Assembly (NCBI GenBank): GCA_964196195.1
Contig: CAXMSE010000030.1
Location: 1 to 15,992 of the forward strand
Reading direction: 5' to 3'
Source: OFTM10 sp964196195
GTDB taxonomy: Bacteria > Actinomycetota > Acidimicrobiia > Acidimicrobiales > Aldehydirespiratoraceae
DNA length: 15,992 bases
Shown here: positions 13,979-15,992 of the stretch, one piece after another
Position numbering within the stretch: the first letter of the stretch is position 1
Layout of the letters: the number at the start of each line of letters is the position of its first letter
Made by a program: the position numbers and the translations under genes
The notes under the pieces: model-generated
Seen by the model: only the letters and a program-made list of their open reading frames with translations
Databases searched by the model: none
Told to the model about the DNA's origin: nothing

Positions 13979-15316
13979 ATGCGGACCAGGCTCGGGTTTT
14001 CGTTGGCGGTGTTGTGTCTGGGGTTTGCTGGGTTGGTGGCGGTGTCGTCGTCTCCGGCGGGCAGTGTGGCCGGGTTTGGTGATGTCGGTGAGAAGGAGTT
14101 CTATACCGACGCCGTGCAATGGATGGTCGAGAACACCATCACCACCGGCACCTCGCCCACCTGTTTCTCGCCCGGTGATCCGGTCACCAGAGGACAGGCC
14201 GCAGCGTTTATGTGGCGCATGGAAGGCGAACCCCCCGCTGCGCCTCATTCTTTCACCGACATCGTCGCCCCCTGGCAACAAGGCCCGGTGTCATGGATGG
14301 CGGCTACCAAGATCACCACCGGCACCACCACTACGACTTACTCGCCCGACGACACACTCACCAGAGGTCAACTCGCTGCTCTGCTGCACCGTCTCGCGGG
14401 TGAACCAGCCGCATCAGGTCATCCGTTCACCGATGTCGTCAGGGATTGGCAACAGGTCCCGGTTGCGTGGATGGTGGCCACAAGCCCGGTAATCACTACC
14501 GGCACCACCCCCAGCACGTTCTCACCCGACGACCCCGTTACCAGAGGCCAACTCGCCACCTTCTTTCACCGCTACAAAGGTGAACCCCCCGTTGCGATCA
14601 ACCCCAACCACCCGGCGTTGCCGCCGTGCGCGGGCCAGGTCGATGGTCCAGCGACCTCGGGCGACATGTTTGTCGGTGCCGACAAGTCCCTGATCCAGAA
14701 CCACGACGGCCAGATCATCATTATCGCGGACGGCATCACCCTCGATTGCGCCGGACACACCGTGACCGGTTCGGGAACCGCCGCAGTTGAGACGGGCATC
14801 AACATCCTCAAGCACACCGGTGTCACGGTGAAGAACTGCCACGTTCGTCAGTTCAACGTCGGAATCGGGCTCGACGAGGCAAACGCCAACACCGTAACCA
14901 ACAACAGCGTCTCGAACGTCAACTCCGGGATCTTCCTGCAGACGTCTGACAACAATTCCATCACCGCAAACAGCGTGACGAGCGCCGGTGACTGGTTTGG
15001 CTACGGGCTCTTTGATGGCTCAGACCACAACACCCTCACCGAAAACACCGCATCTACCATCGGCGGACTCGGCTTCATCGTGTGGGCCAGCAACGACAAC
15101 ACACTCAGCGACAACAGCGCGCTCAACGGCATCGGCATCGGCCTCGGCGCGAACGACGGCGCGGCCGGCAACGCCTTCACCAACAACACCTCGTCGGGCA
15201 ACACCGGCTGGCAGATCGAAGACCAGACCGCGGGAGGCGGGACAAGTGGCACCGCCAATACCTGGACCGCCAACACCTGCATCGGCGGCGGATCCGACCC
15301 CTCAGGGCTCTGCTAG
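13979..15316 (+). CDS. Secreted SLH-repeat protein with right-handed parallel beta-helix
   Basis: This 445-residue protein starts at ATG 13979 with GGGAG five bases upstream. Residues 1-30 are a signal peptide (MRTRLGFSLAVLCLGFAGLVAVSSSPAGSVAG). Three SLH-like repeats follow at about 33-83, 91-141 and 149-202, each with FTD....W...PV.WM, ITTGT, (F/Y)SP.D..TRGQ(A/L)A. SLH domains bind envelope polymers. Residues 229-435 are a parallel beta-helix of PbH1/NosD-like type: ITLDCAGHTVTG, GVTVKNCHVRQFNVGIGLDEANANTVTNNSVSN and further N.(I/V/L)T.N coils. Such helices bind or cleave polysaccharides, but no catalytic residues could be identified. It is likely a cell-surface protein. It stands alone, with hairpin elements on both flanks. 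Confidence 0.92.
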   Translation: MRTRLGFSLAVLCLGFAGLVAVSSSPAGSVAGFGDVGEKEFYTDAVQWMVENTITTGTSPTCFSPGDPVTRGQAAAFMWRMEGEPPAAPHSFTDIVAPWQQGPVSWMAATKITTGTTTTTYSPDDTLTRGQLAALLHRLAGEPAASGHPFTDVVRDWQQVPVAWMVATSPVITTGTTPSTFSPDDPVTRGQLATFFHRYKGEPPVAINPNHPALPPCAGQVDGPATSGDMFVGADKSLIQNHDGQIIIIADGITLDCAGHTVTGSGTAAVETGINILKHTGVTVKNCHVRQFNVGIGLDEANANTVTNNSVSNVNSGIFLQTSDNNSITANSVTSAGDWFGYGLFDGSDHNTLTENTASTIGGLGFIVWASNDNTLSDNSALNGIGIGLGANDGAAGNAFTNNTSSGNTGWQIEDQTAGGGTSGTANTWTANTCIGGGSDPSGLC

Positions 15317-15694
15317 AAAGGCGCCGTGAAGCTCCCGGGGTTTCGCGCCGCGCAGATGGGTCTGATCCCCGGAGCCTGAGCCATCACCGGGCTACGGTCC
15401 GACACAGGCCCTCTAGGCAGAGGTTGCGTTGATGGCGTTCACGGGTTTCTTCGTGGAATGTGGCGTTCTCCGGTTCCCGGCCAGGCCTCGCTCGACGTCA
15501 GCCCAGTGATGCATGGTGTTCGCCGCCCGCCGCTGTACGCGTCGCTCTGGCGCCCATCCCGGCACCGATGTCGACGACCCGTTCTCACGCCTGTGGGTCG
15601 ACCGATCGGATTCGATATCGCGGCTGAACGTTTCCGCTCTCCGTCGAAGCTCACCTGATGCCCGTGATCAAAGTCGTATAACGCAGCCTTGGGA

Positions 15695-15716
15695 GACCTG
15701 TTCTGTCTTCGAGAAC
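15695..15716 (+). repeat. Intergenic hairpin element, copy 10
   Basis: GAC-CT, arm GTTCTG, TCTTC, arm GAGAAC. It pairs best as GTTCT/AGAAC with a seven-base loop. It shares a 12-mer with the copy at 5443. Confidence 0.55.
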
Positions 15717-15749
15717 GGATGAGATGGTCTTGAGCCAGAGCCGATCTCT

Positions 15750-15771
15750 GACCGGTTCTTCGGCGGGGAGC
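15750..15771 (+). repeat. Intergenic hairpin element, copy 11
   Basis: GAC-CG, arm GTTCTT, loop CGGCG, arm GGGAGC, paired with G-U wobbles. It lies 55 bp after copy 10. Confidence 0.5.
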
Positions 15772-15901
15772 GCGTCGGCGTTCAGCGGGACAAGGGTGAG
15801 CGACTGCGGCCGGGTGTTGAGTAGTCCAGCCTGGTCCGTCAGTCTTCAGGAAGTGCGTTTGATGCGAGTTCGACGCTCGCCGCTGACTTCGCGACTGGGA
15901 G

Positions 15902-15992
15902 TCAGGTTTTCGCGGTTCGCTCGCGCAGTTCGATGTTGTCCGTTTCGAGGTCTTGGAGGCGTGCGCTGACCAGGTCTCCGAGGCTGACGAGG
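15902..15992 (-). CDS. C-terminal end of a coiled-coil protein, 5' end outside window
   Basis: On the minus strand the frame enters from the right edge and ends with TGA at 15904-15902. The visible 29 or so residues read LVSLGDLVSARLQDLETDNIELRERTAKT. This is a heptad-like, charged helix similar to the leucine-zipper ends of many transposase accessory proteins and regulators. Too little is visible to name a family. A short inverted repeat (GACTT/GAGTC) lies just downstream of the stop. Confidence 0.45.
   Translation of the reverse strand, partial: LVSLGDLVSARLQDLETDNIELRERTAKT

Larger units (their letters stand above)
15317..15901. other. Long gap downstream of the beta-helix gene
   Basis: About 585 bp with no convincing gene on either strand; frames present are Arg/Ser-rich shadows. 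A 17-codon frame starts at GTG 15326 just after AGAAAGG (VKLPGFRAAQMGLIPGA), but it is too short to call. Two hairpin elements lie at 15695 and 15750. Confidence 0.5.

Noticed and set aside
15439..15654. 71-codon minus frame in the right-hand gap as a transposase remnant
   Set aside because: No DDE or helix-turn-helix motif and no flanking inverted repeats could be seen.

Overview
The window is high-GC DNA with actinobacterial character. The closest stylistic match is the class Acidimicrobiia (Ilumatobacter-like). This is inferred from the SLH-like repeats reading ITTGT..FSPDDPVTRGQ, secreted PD40/TolB-type propellers, a large adenylate-cyclase/AAA/TPR regulator, PrsW-type membrane proteases, GTG starts and tightly overlapping gene junctions. 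No rRNA, tRNA, CRISPR array or intact insertion sequence was seen.

Layout, left to right. (1) A secreted PD40 propeller protein on the minus strand runs off the left edge and carries an exact 147-bp in-frame repeat. (2) A minus-strand toxin-antitoxin pair follows: a ribbon-helix-helix antitoxin and a Doc/Fic-like toxin whose motif His is Arg, with a long palindrome over the antitoxin start. (3) A plus-strand pair of overlapping genes encodes an unrecognised soluble protein and a PrsW-family membrane protease with an extra four-cysteine ectodomain. (4) About 700 bp has no convincing gene, followed by a minus-strand antibiotic-biosynthesis-monooxygenase-like protein. (5) A plus-strand cluster holds two serine hydrolases of the beta-lactamase/esterase fold and a 1119-residue class III cyclase-AAA-TPR protein, with a single-pass Pro-rich membrane protein behind them. 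(6) A minus-strand Panacea-domain antitoxin and an overlapping unrecognised 96-residue partner lie back to back with a plus-strand MazEF-type module. (7) A secreted protein has three SLH-like repeats and a parallel beta-helix. (8) About 585 bp is non-coding, and the C-terminal end of a coiled-coil protein enters from the right edge on the minus strand.

Three toxin-antitoxin-like modules and several large gaps suggest an accessory region. The most unusual feature is a family of about 22-bp elements, each GAC plus two variable bases, GTTCTT, a five-base loop and RRGAAC. They sit only between genes, always in the same orientation and mostly in pairs, and their stems vary in a partly compensatory way. 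The best gene-level candidates for something new are the Panacea partner protein and the PrsW fusion with its coupled upstream gene.

All functional calls come from reading motifs by eye. No database search was run.
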